A DNA stretch of 64,000 bases from Phialocephala subalpina (GCA_900073065.1 FJOG01000012.1:401981-465980); one strand, 5' to 3'. Counted from the stretch's first letter, positions 44,197-56,371 are shown. Notes: generated by a model from the sequence alone, not told the origin. Made by a program: numbers and translations.

Positions 44197-46468
44197 ATGG
44201 CACGCATCCAGTCAAGCAATATTGCCAATCTTTGTACTAAGCTTGGTTTTCCACCTGATGGAGAGCAGGAAAGCGGAGAGATTGAGAGCAGAGACCCCAA
44301 AGAATTCAAACGCACCGTTGCATCTTTCAGGGTGCGCTTTGCCCAGGCAGGCCACCCGCTTCCATTCTCCGAGCCATACTCCCCAGAGGCAGAAAAATAC
44401 GCCATAGCTTTCTGCGAAGAAGACGATCGAGCGGAAATATATTGGCCACCAAATGCTTACGGCTGGCCTTGCTGGCAAACTGACAAGACAGCGTAAGAAT
44501 CGAACAATCCTCAAAAGACCTACGCGAAGCTGACTATGCTTTAGTATATTGCAATCTTTGCAACACATATTTGGCTTGCAAGCATATTATCAGTATCAAA
44601 GAGACGGTAAAGTGAAGAAGAAGGCAGCATCTCCAACCGTATTGTCACCACCTGTAAGGACTCTGTGAGTTGATATTGCAAGACTGTTGGATTGACTGTA
44701 AACACCAGACAGAAGAAATCAATCGCGAGCTCAGTCCAGAATCACTACAGTACGTCGGCCCGTCTCCACCGAAAGGAACGAAACGCCGTCCAAACAAGCA
44801 GCCCTCGGTTGAGACTAATATGGGAGACATGTTTTCGACCCAAGACATTAACAATGCTGCTGTTGGGTACGCATCGCTCTACAAATGCCTTGACATACTT
44901 GATGGCTAATCTACCACAGACCAGACGTGCATCAAGCATGCAAAGAAGAAATCGACTCACTGGATCCTCGCAGAGATGTAAAACCAATCAGAGAGTTTAC
45001 CACACTGTGGTTGATCAAGGTATGACTCTGTTTCTATGTCCCCCGGAAGTGAGGGTGTAGCTAACATCCCAGACCGGCTCACGATGGCCGGTCCAAGCAG
45101 ATGCTCGAGTACGGACATTCATGCACGAGAACGATTACTACGATGTCGACGACGATGCCGAGTACAAAGTGATGCAGCTTATCAAGGACCTGCGAAGAGG
45201 CACCGAGATTGAAGAGGGCGAACACAAACACTTTCTCATCCTGAAGCAAAGACTGCTGGAACGAATTGGTGTTGAAGCTCGTCAACTCCATGCAAAGGGC
45301 TTGCTGATAAGGAACAACAATGACAAGCTACAGAAGACACTTGTCTTCATGGACTACTGGCAGCACAGAAATAGCGCCTGGGGACTTGCTACCTCCGCCC
45401 AAAAGACACCTTCGAAGCGACAAAGTGTATTTGACGTGCCTTCTGATGATGAGACCGTCCAGTCCTCGTCTTTTCAATCGAGAAAGGCACAACGCTTACC
45501 CAGCAAGGTAAGACAAACGATCTTGGAAGATTTCTATCGCTCATCAGCATCACAGAAAACTGATACTGAACGTCCATCTACTACGAGGAAGGCGGACGAG
45601 ATCGTGGACGACATTTACAGCGCTTCACCTCCTAGCAAACGCCAAAGGCTCAGCACCAACGCCACCAATACCACCAATGCCAAAGCGACCCCTCCAACGA
45701 GAAGATCCCCCCAACCAGCACTCCCAGCCACTATTACAGTCGCCGCCGCAAACAGCTTCGGTGGCAATCTCCCTGCTGCTACGGACCCAGAGACCAATAG
45801 ACACATTGCATTTGCAAATGTAGATATCAGACTACTTCTTGCCAGAGATTCTACTGACCGAGCATTAGGAGATATTGTCGGCGGCCGATGATTCAACTTC
45901 GACTCTTCAGTCCACAGAAGAAACTAGCAGACCAGCAACCATGAATAATCCGCTACCAGCTCGTAATGCTGGCGAAGGTCAACGCGAAACGTCCACTTCA
46001 ACAGCGCCGAGCAACATCCAGCAGCCATATCATGCCGTGCCTGGTCCTCTCCTTACACCTCTCACCTCCCCAGGCCCGAATGCGAAACGAGTCAAACAGC
46101 GTCTTGTACTCGTCTTGCAAAAATCTGCTCGGGATCTCGATCTTGACTACGAGAACACCCTCTCAGCTCCTCACCTGCGCGACTCAAGCGTCGCTCAATT
46201 CTTTCAACTGTACTCGGAGCGTGCGAATGTGCCTCTCCAATCATTGGATTGTCTGACGTTCACCTTCATGTTCGCACTTGGACATGAAATGGTGATTCGT
46301 CAGGGAGACGACGTTGCCTGGAGGAAGTTAAAAGAGATGACACTTGATCTGTTCACACTTCAGAAGCGGAGGAATCAGACGAAGGAGGAGTTCAAGGTTG
46401 TTGTTGAGATTGGTGACAAGAAGACTGGCGTGTTGCCTGTTGCTGATGATGATTTGTGGGGAGAGTAA
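44197..46468 (+). CDS. Paralogous family member 2 (three-module nuclear-type protein)
   Basis: Six exons (44197-44492, 44545-44653, 44709-44866, 44920-45019, 45073-45819, 45869-46468) join in frame to 669 residues. Exon 1 is 296 nt, the same length as in member 1, and the first intron lies at the matching place. N-terminal module: IANLCTKLGFPPD, FKRTVASFRVRF, AEKYAIAFCEED, then LQSLQHIFGLQAYY after the intron. Middle module (about 222-300): DARVRTFMHENDYYDVDDDA and LILKQRLLERIG. The linker is Ser/Thr/Pro-rich with SKRQRLS, a nuclear-localisation-like motif. C-terminal module (about 543-655): RLVLVLQKS, VAQFFQLYSERANV, LTFTFMFALG, AWRKLKEMTLDLF, EEFKVVVEIGD. The last intron is only 49 nt (GTAGAT donor, CTGAC branch site). 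Family unknown to me. It is more diverged in the N-module than the other copies, with no LMCTQE motif as such. Confidence 0.75.
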
Positions 46469-47327
46469 GACGAACTGCGACGACATTGTAATGTATGATG
46501 GCTCGTATGATGATGACTTCAACGAACTGGACGTCGGGAGTACAAACTGTGTAACTTAGCCTTAATACCTTGGGGAGTTTCATAATCAAAACACTTTGGC
46601 GACTTGACTAGATGTAATTGCTGTGACATCCAATCAGGTCGAGAAATTGAGGATATATTAAGTATGCCGCGAATTACCACTCGCGCTTTTCGACCTCCCC
46701 GAACTTCTCTATTTCTGAAATCAAACCCAATCCGAGGTCGCGATTGATCCGCGACCACTCTATAGTCTAGAGTAGTGTAATTGAACTTTGTTATTGAGTG
46801 GTTTCGAATGCTGTCCTGCGATTCTGGCGTGATCGCGGGGTCAGTTGTCGAGCTCAAGCCAAATGCACGTCTCCGCCAATCACTCTGACGGTCACGCCAA
46901 GAGCTCAATCCCTTACACCTTTAGCATCTTGGACTAAGAAGCCTCAAGTAGCTATCTACCAATAAGGACGGGTCGGTGGAGTTAATCCAGCATTGCCTAT
47001 ATCCGACTGCTGCACAAAGCTTCAAACGGTGTTCTCGAACAGAGATGAGCGAATAGAGAATGTCAGCTTAGATGGGGGAGCGTGGGAGAAGACTGTACCT
47101 TGCGGGAGTCGGCACGCAATTGAATGTCACCATGAACGATGAGATGCTTCATCAAATCGTCTTGGACTCGCAAGTGGAGAGGAAGATTGCGACATCAAGC
47201 ACTTGATAAGATATATCAGCAACGTGCTTCCCCTCAAGTGAAGCAATGCCAGAGAAGTCAGTAAACATTCACAAATTCACAAAGATCTATCTCTACGTAA
47301 TTGAAACGAACAAGAAGCTTTGCAATC
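46469..47327. other. Intergenic, no gene supported
   Basis: Upstream region of the dioxygenase gene. A 129-codon minus-strand frame (46519-46908) is basic and without recognisable domains, so I did not call it. Confidence 0.4.
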
Positions 47328-48563
47328 ATGACTCCATCCATCGCCCAAGATCTTTTTTCCGAACCAACGATTCAAGTCAAAGAAGTCCAGAAAGCTTTTG
47401 ACGAGAAGACTCATGAAACAGTATGGCAAATACCCCATCCTCAAATGCAGACTGACCTTGCTAACTTCCCATACTAGTACAAGTACAACCACTATCTCCC
47501 AGTCTACGACAACACAACCGTCTTTCCACCCACCGAGCCCTTTGACTTCACCGACAAAGGCACCCTCGCCGAAAAGTCCAAACCCCACCTCTTCCAAACT
47601 AACGATCCAGACGTCTCAATCGCAAAGCTTACTCCCCGAGTCGGAACTGAAATCAAAGGTCTCCAACTCAGCAAACTCAACGATGCCCAAAAGAACGAGT
47701 TAGCCCTGTTGATCGCTGAACGAGGTGTCGTAATTTTCCGTGGTCAAGACTTCAAGGATATCGGTGCTCAGAAACAGAAAGAGTTCGGAGAATACTTTGG
47801 AAAACTTCATGTTCACCCAGTAGGAGCACACGTGCAAGACCACATCGAGTTCCACAACATCTATCTCGGACCTGATAACCAGTACCGGGCCCAGCGTCGC
47901 TCTACTCGCCTTACAACAACAGGTTACCACTCCGACGTCTCCTACGAGCATCAAACACCCGCTATCACCATCCTTACTCTCCTCTCTCTTCCATCAAATG
48001 GTGGAGATACAGCTTGGGCTTCTCAGGTAGTTGCTTATGAGCGACTTTCTGAGCCGATTCAGAAACTGTTGGAGGGGTTGAGGGCAGAGCATTCTGGGTT
48101 TCCGCAAGCGGAGGGAGCGACTAGGGATGGGAAACATGTTAGAAGAGCTCCAGTTATTAGCAAGCATCCGGTTGTGAGGGTGCATCCTGCGACGGGGCAG
48201 AAGGCGCTGTTCGTTAATCCGGGGTTTACGAAGAGGGTTGAGGGGTTGAAGGAGGAGGAGAGTGATGCTTTGTTGAAGCTGTTGTTTAATGTGAGATTTT
48301 CTCTTCTTCTCTTCTCTTGACAAGCTGAGAGTAGCGGTGATACTGACATAGTTGAACAGCATATCTCCAATGGACAGGACTTCCAAGTTCGCATCAAGTG
48401 GGATGAGGGAACTGTTGCGCTCTGGGACAACAGGGTTACTGCGCATACCGCGATCTCAGATTATGATTTTGAGAATCCAGAGGAAGGGTTGAGACATGGA
48501 TTTAGAATCACAACTCTTGGAGAAAGACCAGTTGGTGTGAATGGCTTGGAGACGGTTTGGTAG
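47328..48563 (+). CDS. TauD/TfdA-type Fe(II)/2-oxoglutarate dioxygenase
   Basis: Three exons, 47328-47420, 47478-48290 and 48360-48563, give 369 residues, the usual size of fungal sulfonate/alpha-ketoglutarate dioxygenases such as yeast Jlp1. The iron ligands are visible: His and Asp in TGYHSDVSYE, and the distal His in ALWDNRVTAHTA. The 2-oxoglutarate-binding Arg is expected in LRHGFRITTLGERP. Other hallmarks are VGTEIKGLQLSKL, LLIAERGVVIFRGQDF and HPVVRVHPATGQKALFVNPGF. The enzyme couples decarboxylation of 2-oxoglutarate to hydroxylation of a sulfonate or related substrate, releasing for example sulfite from taurine, in the cytosol. Such genes are usually induced by sulfur limitation. The nearby MFS gene on the same strand could supply substrate, but its family (DHA1) does not specifically support that. 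Confidence 0.92.
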
Positions 48564-49458
48564 CAGACCCAAGTCGTGATGGCGGGGTAATAGTGGGTGG
48601 GGTACACCCTTTCTAGTAGCGAGCCCCTGAATTGATTCGCTTCAGCGTTCTCGACAATGATGCTCGCCACTACCATCGTCGCAATTTGTCGCGACAATAC
48701 TTGTAGTCAGCATTAAAGTTTGGTTTGTAAAAAATTGCGCATTGTTTAAGATCGGTATGCTCTCGATGTCGACCATAATTCTTGACGGAAAGAATATCTG
48801 CTGTGGAAGTAAAACGAGTTGCGTTTTGGGACTTTCAGGCTTCGATCATTAGAATCCAGCGTACTATATGCCTAAGACCCTCTTCTAGGGGTATAACCAC
48901 TACTTTCCAGGGCACTCGACGCTACATAGTGCTGGAGATCGCTAATTCGAGTCGACGAAGCAGCCTTGAAAAACTACGAAGCCTGCCCGGCCAACGACAT
49001 CGAAGCTCTCACAATATTATTAGATTAGCTCGTAATCAAGGAGTAATCTCTAACCGAATTGAGAGTCTCAATGAGTATTGTTCGAGAAATGCATCGGGGT
49101 TTAGTTACGAAGTTAAGAGATCATAAAGGCTCAAGTTCGGGGCTAGTATCCTTTTTCGGAGCGAAAGCGCTACAAGCCACAGCGATCTCCCCGACCACGC
49201 TCCCCTATTCGTGGCGCCGCCAACAAACCACTTGGTGCCGATTGCCGTTGGGGTGCGTTGCCACGGCCGGATTTAAGATTTCGCGCCGATTTTAAGGCCT
49301 CCGAATCATCATTTCTTTTCATCTTTCAGAGTCAAATATCTAGTATAAACATGATACTACTAGTGGCAATTGTGTATTTTACCAGAAACCGCGAGCTCCA
49401 GCGTAGTTAAACCTTCTCCAACGACCTCGTTTGACTCCAGGCAGCAGCAACCGACCCT
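48564..49458. other. Intergenic, no gene supported
   Basis: Spacer between two plus-strand genes. The frame at 48782-49126 has no recognisable content. Confidence 0.45.
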
Positions 49459-51388
49459 ATGGCGGACACTCCCGAACAAAAGCTTGACCTTGCAGACAAG
49501 GAAATTTTGATATCCAACCACATTGCAACTATTCACGATTCAAAAGCAGGCACAACCTCCTCTCGAACACACTCAATCGATGACGAAAAGAACCAGAGAC
49601 CACGCCGGTCGGGCGATAAACAGGTGATCCAGAACGAGCATGAGAGCGAAGTAATTGGACCCAGCCAAGATGATCCTCCCGCAGAGCCTCCATCAGAACA
49701 ACCTATCGAAAGAGTCGCAACAATTGGAGAAGATTTCAGCGTCTTGACCGTCACTCAGAAGAAGATCATCATCTTGACAGCTTCTTTCGCTTCACTCTTT
49801 TCACCTATGGCAACAGCCATCTATTGTGAGTACCTACCCCACTCTCAGCCACAGCGATGCAGATACTGACTTGGATAGATCCATCACTTGATACCATATC
49901 AAACGACCTTCATGTGACAAATTCAAAGATCAACATCACTGTTACCATCTTCTTGGCAGGTTCCATGCCCACCTAAGTCAGCCTTCCAGCTAACAATAGC
50001 CAGGTCATCCAAGGTATCGCTCCTTCTTTCGTGGCAGATATCGCAGACCGCCAAGGCCGACGACCGATGTATATCTTCTGCTTCGTCGTCTTCACAGCTG
50101 CCAACCTCGGGCTAGCACTGCAAAACAACTACACTGCACTTCTGATCCTACGAATGCTCCAAGCTGCCGGTTCATCTGGCACTGTGGCTTTGGCGAACGG
50201 GGTCGTCGGTGATATCGTCACATCAGCGGAAAGAGGTACCTACATTGCCTTTGCCTCGCTTGGAGGGATCCTGGGTCCAATGCTTGCCCCAATTATTGGG
50301 GGGATCATTGGAGAATACGCTGGCTGGCATTGGATCTTCTGGTTCCTGATAATCTTCTCGGGTGTCGTCTTTATACCCCTCATCCTGTTCATGCCGGAGA
50401 CTTGTAGAAATGTTGTTGACAATGGCTCCATCCCACCTCCATTACTATCTCGCAACATCACCGACACTATCAGGCATCGCCGTCGAGCTGAGAAGGGCTT
50501 GACCATCAACGAGGAGAAGCGTGCAGCAATCGATGCGAAGTACAAGTTCCGAGTACCAAACCCTCTCTCAACCCTGAAGGTCCTCCTCGACCTCGAAAGC
50601 GCGATCCTCCTCATTGCTACTGGTCTCGGACTTGGCTGTTTCTATGCCGTCAGGTATATTCCCTCGCTCCTTCTAACAGAACTCTCAACTGACAACCTTA
50701 AAGCACCGGAGCCTCAGTAGCCTTCTCCCAAAACTACCACTTCAACCAAGTAAAAATCGGCCTAATGTTCATCCCCATCGGTGCCGGCTCCGTCGTCAGC
50801 GCATTCACCTCCGGCCGCCTCGTCGACTGGAACTACCGACGCTGGTGCGTCAAACTCAACGTGCCCATCATCAAAAACCGGCGACAAGACCTCACAAACT
50901 TCCCCATCGAGCGCGCTCGCCTCGAGATCGCCTTTCCAACTTTCTTCCTAGGCGGAGTATTTCTCATAGCTTATGGTTGGATTCTTACAATTAAGATTAG
51001 TGTTGCGGCGCCGGTGGTGTTTTTGTTTTTCACGGGGTATGCGTTGACGAGTTGCTTTCAGATCTTGAATGTGTTGATGGTGGATATTTATCCTGGGAAG
51101 CCAAGTGTGGCTACGGCGGCGAATAATTTTGTTAGGTGTGAGATTGGTGCTATCTTTTCTGCTATCTTGTTGCCGTTGGTGGATGCTATTGGGTGGGGAG
51201 GGGCGTATACGTTGTTAGCGGGATTGTTTGTGGGATTTGCGCCGATGTTGTTGTTGATTATGGCGAAGGGGCCGAAGTGGAGGAAGCAAAGAAAGGAGAG
51301 GGAGGATAAGGCGAAGTTGGAGAGGCAGGAGAAGAGGGATGTGAAGAGTGCGGCGAGGGAGGGAAACCATAGGAGTGAGAAGGTTTAG
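49459..51388 (+). CDS. MFS transporter, DHA1 drug:H+ antiporter type
   Basis: Four exons, 49459-49825, 49879-49955, 50004-50653 and 50704-51388, give 592 residues. Intron 2 uses a GC donor (GCAGGT at 49956), the only choice that keeps frame into VIQGIAPSF. A 105-residue hydrophilic, acidic N-terminus precedes twelve hydrophobic segments in two halves. Signature sequences include YPSLDTISNDLHVTNSKINI, IQGIAPSFVADIADRQGRRP (motif A), RMLQAAGSSGTVALANGVVG, and GGILGPMLAPIIGGII (motif C of antiporters). A loop of about 60 residues separates the halves, and the C-terminal tail is strongly charged (KWRKQRKEREDKAK). This matches fungal DHA1 exporters similar to yeast Qdr/Aqr proteins, which expel small organic compounds across the plasma membrane. 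Substrate unknown. Confidence 0.9.
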
Positions 51389-51847
51389 GTAAATGTAAGC
51401 ACGATAGAAGGGGAAAGGAGGACATAAATATATTGTAATAATTAATGCACAGACGAAAACTATTTGACTGATACCTGTGCATAAGACGAGGTGCTGCACT
51501 TTAGGGACTGCGCCTAGAATATTTGTGACAATGCCCTGAAACTAGAATGCATCGAACTGAGGTGCAGCGTCTCCTTATTAATGAGATAACAAAGTTCATC
51601 AAATTCGTTTCCAGAACATGATGCATTGAAAAAGACGGACTTGGAAACAAACAATTGAGATAGGGACGAAATTTCGGGGCTTAGCATGCTGAAGACGAAC
51701 GTGTTCAGGGGTTCGGCTAGCTGAGCTCAGTGGTCTTCAGCTTAAAATTTGGGGACAACTACTCCTCCTTTATCCCCTCGAAAAACAGCCAAACCACCGT
51801 GAAAGCATTTGCACCACCCTACCTCTACTAGCGACTTCCTCTATCCA
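51389..51847. other. Intergenic, no gene supported
   Basis: Convergent 3' flanks of the DHA1 transporter and the sorbosone-dehydrogenase-like pseudogene. No coding signal. Confidence 0.5.
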
Positions 51848-53282
51848 TCATGTCCCACCAATAATCCAAATCTCGTTCGACTGATCACTACTCATAAACA
51901 ACCTCTCCTTCGAATCAAAAGCAAAAGCTGTCGGCCTAAAACACCCATTCGGACACTTCGTATTATCCGTATTCCACATAACATCCACCGTACTATTCTT
52001 ACTCTCACTCCCCTCAATCGGCATCCCATCCTTTCCAAACGCAATCCTGCTCACCCTAAATCCATCTGGTGGCGCTCGATCCCAACTCCCATGAAAACTC
52101 ACGTACGCCGCTGAACCATCTTTCTTGAATTTCATATCCAGAGGTGCAGTGTGAGCGGGGAATGTGAGGCGAGGATTGGCTTTCCCGGAACAGGTTGAGT
52201 CGGTGTTGGTGGTGTTGAGGTCGTTGAGGACGAATTGGGAGCCGATGCGGAGATTGGTATTGGTGGGGAGAACAGAGGTGTCCCAGGCGGCGAAGCAGGT
52301 GGGGTAGCCATAGTCTGCTCCACGTTGGGGGGATTTTGTGTCGTTCAGAATGCCATGATAGTTCATTTCTTCCCCAGGATTGTTGGTGTGGATGTCAATG
52401 CCGGAGCGGATGATGTCGTCGGCGTTGTTCTCAACTGAGCACTGAGGGGTCGAGGTGAGTAGAGGCGGGGAAGTGGGTATTTTGGAACTCACAATGCCTC
52501 CTGAGATGGGGTGTTCTGCCCATCCAACACTGTTCCTCAGACCATAACCCAACAATGTGCCACTGGTCGAGTAATCGTTGGGTGCCGTGCTCGCGTTTAA
52601 TTTAGACATGCTGAAGATTCGGACTTGACTTCTTCCTGACTTCACGTCCGAAGCACCGGGATCGATATTGCCATCTGAGCCACGTTGCATGAGCAAGGTG
52701 TCTGGGACTGTCTTTGGGACGAGAAGTGTTCAGGTGAGATGGTAGCCTCCGTTGGTCATGTTGCTGACGAGTGTCTTGTTGGCACCAACGGTACCCGTGT
52801 CGGGATCGTAGGGATATGAGTAGAGGTTGGTGAGACTTGACACGTAAAGAGTGCGGCCATCAGGAGATAGTTCAATGCCATGATTGAGCTTAAGGGTTAG
52901 CAACTCTTCAATTTCTCAAGAAGATCTGTGGAGTATAATTAATCTGGCTCGTTGAAGGGAGAGGGCTTACGGTGTTATCTTTGATGATCTGTGCGGATGA
53001 CTTGATACAGACATCAGTCCCACCGTTGTCTGTGAACGTGATCCGTCGGATGCCCCCACCACCTTGTTAAACGATCAAAAGATTATCTTTTGTGTCGAAC
53101 ATGATGCCACGAGGTGACTTCAATCTATTGACAACAACACGGCCGCTGTAGCCAGATGCGAACACTGGCGTTGCTGCAGGAGTGATCACACTGCATGCCT
53201 GCGGGACAGCGAGACTTGGTTGTAGCAGCGTTGCTAGTATTACGATACTCCTAATGCTGGAGAGTGGAATTGAGAATGCCAT
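51848..53282 (-). pseudogene. Secreted glucose/sorbosone dehydrogenase-like gene with two nonsense codons
   Basis: Three exons (52971-53282, 52493-52888, 51848-52441) keep one reading frame over 434 codons, with good GT-AG introns between them. The product would be a signal-peptide-bearing beta-propeller of the GSDH/sorbosone dehydrogenase family: FASGYSGRVVVNRLKSPRGI, GIELSPDGRTLYVSS, LLMQRGSDGNIDPGA, GLRNSVGWAEHP, GADYGYPTCFAAW, SWDRAPPDGFRVSRIAFG. Two in-frame stops interrupt it. TAA at 53067-53069 stands where relatives have Glu in LLVVEQG, so one G-to-T change from GAA would explain it. TGA at 52730-52732 stands in the place of Arg before TLLVPK, so one C-to-T change from CGA would explain it. 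Everything else, including splice sites, is intact, so inactivation is recent, or the stops are sequence errors. Confidence 0.8.
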
Positions 53283-53944
53283 TGTTGCATTGATTGCCGT
53301 CTCTCACTGACTTCGGGGTGTCCGAAATAACTCGATAAGATGCAGGAACAAAAAGAAGTTTTCTCTTGGACTCATATTCAGAAACCACGGTCTGCTTAAA
53401 TGCAACATGTTGTATGTACAGGCAGAAGAGTTTGCAAGTCTGAGAGATCAAGAACAGAAGTCCCGGGCTTCGCCAAGCCTTGCTTGACATCGTCATCTCA
53501 GGAGAGTTGAGCAGCACCTATCAACTTGCGTCTGAACGCCAAGATCTGGAACGAAAACATCCGATGAAGTTCGGAAGAATTGAACTGGGAAGGTTGTATA
53601 TGGTAAAGCATGAAGTTGGTGTTTTCCCGTGAAAGGAGAATGCGGGGCTCCAGATCTTCCTGGCTGAAGAGGCGATCGCTTGAAATAGAGTGATGCCGAT
53701 CAATCATATCTTCTCGTTCACCTTCGCGGGTAGAAGGATGTGAAGCAAAATTACCAGGACAAGGAAACGTCATCCGATCTGTGAGTATTCCCCAAACGAG
53801 GCGCTGGACATCCAAAATGTGATCACTGACCAAGGACTATCATGTGATCAGATGACACGTGCCTTCCTGTTGACGCCATCTAGGGAGCCGCTTTCAGAAC
53901 CACAGCCCTCAACTGGTCCTCACCTCATTCACAAAACATCAACA
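53283..53944. other. Intergenic, no gene supported
   Basis: Divergent upstream region shared by the sorbosone-dehydrogenase-like pseudogene and the VOC gene. Confidence 0.5.
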
Positions 53945-54373
53945 ATGACAGCTGAGTATTATCGCACCAACCCCGGCAGGCGTGGTCTCTTAGGCCACGT
54001 TTCATTCGGAGTCGTTTCGTACGAGATCTCGAAGAGATTCTACACCGCGTTGTTGAAGCCATTCGGCGTCGACTTGGTGTTCGATGATCCCGATCGGAAA
54101 ATCTTAGGATATGGCATCGATGCTGATCACGAGGTCGTCAACATCTTCGAACATGGGAGTGAAGCTCGTCCTCCTGGATCGGGAACCCATCTTGCGTTCA
54201 ATGCACCGAGTCGAGAGGCCGTGAAGGAGTTCTGGAATGCTGGCGTTGAGAATGGCGGATTGAGCGCTGGCGAACCTGGCGTGCGAGAGAATTATGGGAA
54301 GAATTATTATGCTGCCTTCATCTATGATCCCGATGGCTTCAAATTGGAGGCTGTGTTTCAGGAGTCGGGCTGA
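53945..54373 (+). CDS. Glyoxalase/bleomycin-resistance (VOC) family protein
   Basis: An intronless 142-residue protein. The ATG at 53945 (ACAATGACAG) gives the normal family length; a longer in-frame start at 53819 would add 42 unlike residues. The fold is a paired beta-alpha-beta-beta-beta unit. Metal-type ligands are at the usual places: His in LGHVSFGV at the start of the first module, His in GTHLAFNAP at the start of the second, and Glu in the ending KLEAVFQ. The DPDGFKLE motif is a hallmark of VOC C-termini. Fungal members of this small group are often annotated as glyoxalase-like, and their substrates are mostly unknown. The protein is probably cytosolic and dimeric. It lies divergently from the sorbosone-dehydrogenase-like pseudogene, with 660 bp between. 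Confidence 0.85.
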   Translation: MTAEYYRTNPGRRGLLGHVSFGVVSYEISKRFYTALLKPFGVDLVFDDPDRKILGYGIDADHEVVNIFEHGSEARPPGSGTHLAFNAPSREAVKEFWNAGVENGGLSAGEPGVRENYGKNYYAAFIYDPDGFKLEAVFQESG

Positions 54374-55697
54374 ACTCCGTGTTTCTATCCAGCATCTGAA
54401 GCCATGATAGATCTGGTGAACATGTCTTTGGAGCTGGAATGCCTTGAGGAAGAAGATACTTTGATTGATGAAAGAGACAGAGTCTTAGACCAGCAATGAA
54501 GATGGAAGGGTTGATATTGAAGCAGCGGAACGCCGGAAGTCGTCGGATTTCGCCGCGCCGGGGAATTCTATTCACAGCTTGCAACACCTCGCTTCCGTAT
54601 TCGCGTTCCGGAACATTTTTCGGACGGTTTTTCAGCGCTGCATTGATTGAGGCTGAACATGATGGTCAATGAGGTTAATGAGAATCAGTTGCACAATCCT
54701 TCCAATGCTGCAGGATGAGAACCTGCGTTAGGGCGTCGGCACGTCCCGGCGCTGAGTCCAGACCTCACCGCCTCCTTCTCTGATAGGCACTATGCAGAAG
54801 AGGAAAGGTGGATCAACCTCCTCACAACGTCTCGCCCCCTTTCATCTCTTCCCCAACTTCCAACGTCAAGCTTCAGACGAAACAACAATAACGCTGGGCT
54901 ACAGATCCAGATGCGATTCGTTATGTGTCTCATGGCAAACATCAATTAACGACTTGGCACGACTCGTGCCGCCATTAAAGTTCCAACCTTATTATACGAA
55001 CCCCTCGGCTTACATCTGATAGGAGCGAAGGATCAATAGCATAATTATATGTTCGTCCTTCAGAACAGCAACCCCAGTACTACCCACTCAACGTCTTCAG
55101 ATCAGCTGAGAACTCAAACACAAAGCTGCGAATAGCCCTTCGAATCTGCCTCGGGTCCGAGGGTTTCACTAGTCTGGGGAAAGCTTGAGCCCATGATCAT
55201 CAGGGTTGTGGATGCTACTGTACCTTCCTCCGGTCAATTTTATATCCTCCGTTCCGACCAGAGTTGTGCAGATACCAACGATGCCAGCCTGACATAATCA
55301 AGGGTTCTCATCCCAAGAATCCCATCCCAATCAATTTCAACGAATCGGACTCGTATTGGGCACCCCGATGTCCTAGTCCGCGAATCCGAGCCGCAAATTG
55401 AAACACCAGAAGCCTTAATTTGATGCCTTGGGATGTGGGTTCTCGATTATGCGTACGGATCGGAGAACAAATCATGGGCGAACAAGTCATCCTCGCACCT
55501 TTGGGATGACCGATGATCCCGCTCGATGTGGTCTGTTACTTCAAGATCCATTGTATAAGTATTCTCCATTTCCATTCAAGTTTTCTTCTCATCATCACAA
55601 CACCATCTTCCACAACAACGACAACCTACACACATTCAAACAACTTGAACAATCACTTCTCTTTTTCCAAATAACCAATCAACCACCTCAAATCAAA
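54374..55697. other. Intergenic, no gene supported
   Basis: About 1.3 kb of unique sequence between plus-strand genes. The last 120 bases are C/A-rich, typical of a highly expressed fungal 5' leader. Confidence 0.5.
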
Positions 55698-56371
55698 ATG
55701 CCTTTCCTCGCTATCATCAACCCTCAAGTCCCAGAAGGCCACCAGGATGAGTTCTTGGCAGCTTTGAACAAGATCGCTCCCGAGATGAAGGCTCAACCCG
55801 GTGTGCTCGGTGTCTCTGCTGGTCCCATCGTTGCTGAAGATGGAGCCCCAGTCACCGGCTTCAAGTACCTCGAGACCATTGGTACGCTACCCCACGACCT
55901 TCTCCGTACTCTTTCTGTCCCTAAATCCGACTAACATCTTCTCTCGCAGCTTTCGCAACCCAAGAAGACGAACAGGCTTTCGTCAACAGCGAATGGGCCC
56001 AAGGTCACCGCAAGGCGCTCGAAGCCAAGGGAGTCGCACCTCCTCGCCACGGCGTCTTCCGTTGCGCCGACTTCCCTGACGACAAGACCCCCAAGGCCTT
56101 CACCCAATTCTCCCGCATCGTTCTCGAGAACGAGTCCCAGATCGAGGCCGTCAAGGAAGCATGGAAAGAGTTGATGGGTGTTCTTGGAAAGGAGACATGG
56201 GGCGCTAGATCTGTTGGGGGAGATGAAGTTGTTGGTCTTGGTCTCTGCGGATGGGATAGTCTTGAGGAGGCTGGTGCTGCTTACAGCAAGCCTGAGGCCA
56301 AGGCTGCGATGGAGAAGTACCATTCTTTGGGCAAGTGCAAGGACGTTATGGTTAAGATGGCTGTCTTGTAG
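55698..56371 (+). CDS. ABM-superfamily-like dimeric alpha/beta-barrel protein
   Basis: Two exons, 55698-55881 and 55950-56371, give 201 residues. The start AAAATGCC is in strong context after a long C/A-rich leader. The first half begins with a beta strand (FLAIINPQVPEGHQDEFLAAL), then helix, strand (PGVLGVSAGPIV) and strand (GFKYLETIAFATQEDEQAF). This is the order of the ferredoxin-like antibiotic biosynthesis monooxygenase (ABM) fold. The second half repeats a similar pattern (FTQFSRIVLENESQIEAVKE to EVVGLGLCGWDSLEEAGAAY), so it may be a duplicated-barrel protein that needs no partner. No cofactor site is evident. Codons favour C in the third position and the leader is rich in CA, suggesting strong expression. 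Likely a small cytosolic enzyme or stress protein; function unknown. Confidence 0.7.

Noticed and set aside
46519..46908. 129-codon basic minus-strand frame
   Set aside because: No recognisable features; lies in the spacer before the dioxygenase gene. Kept as a possibility only.
47328..56371. A secondary-metabolite gene cluster
   Set aside because: A dioxygenase, transporter, VOC and ABM-like protein lie close together, but there is no PKS, NRPS, terpene synthase, P450 or local regulator.
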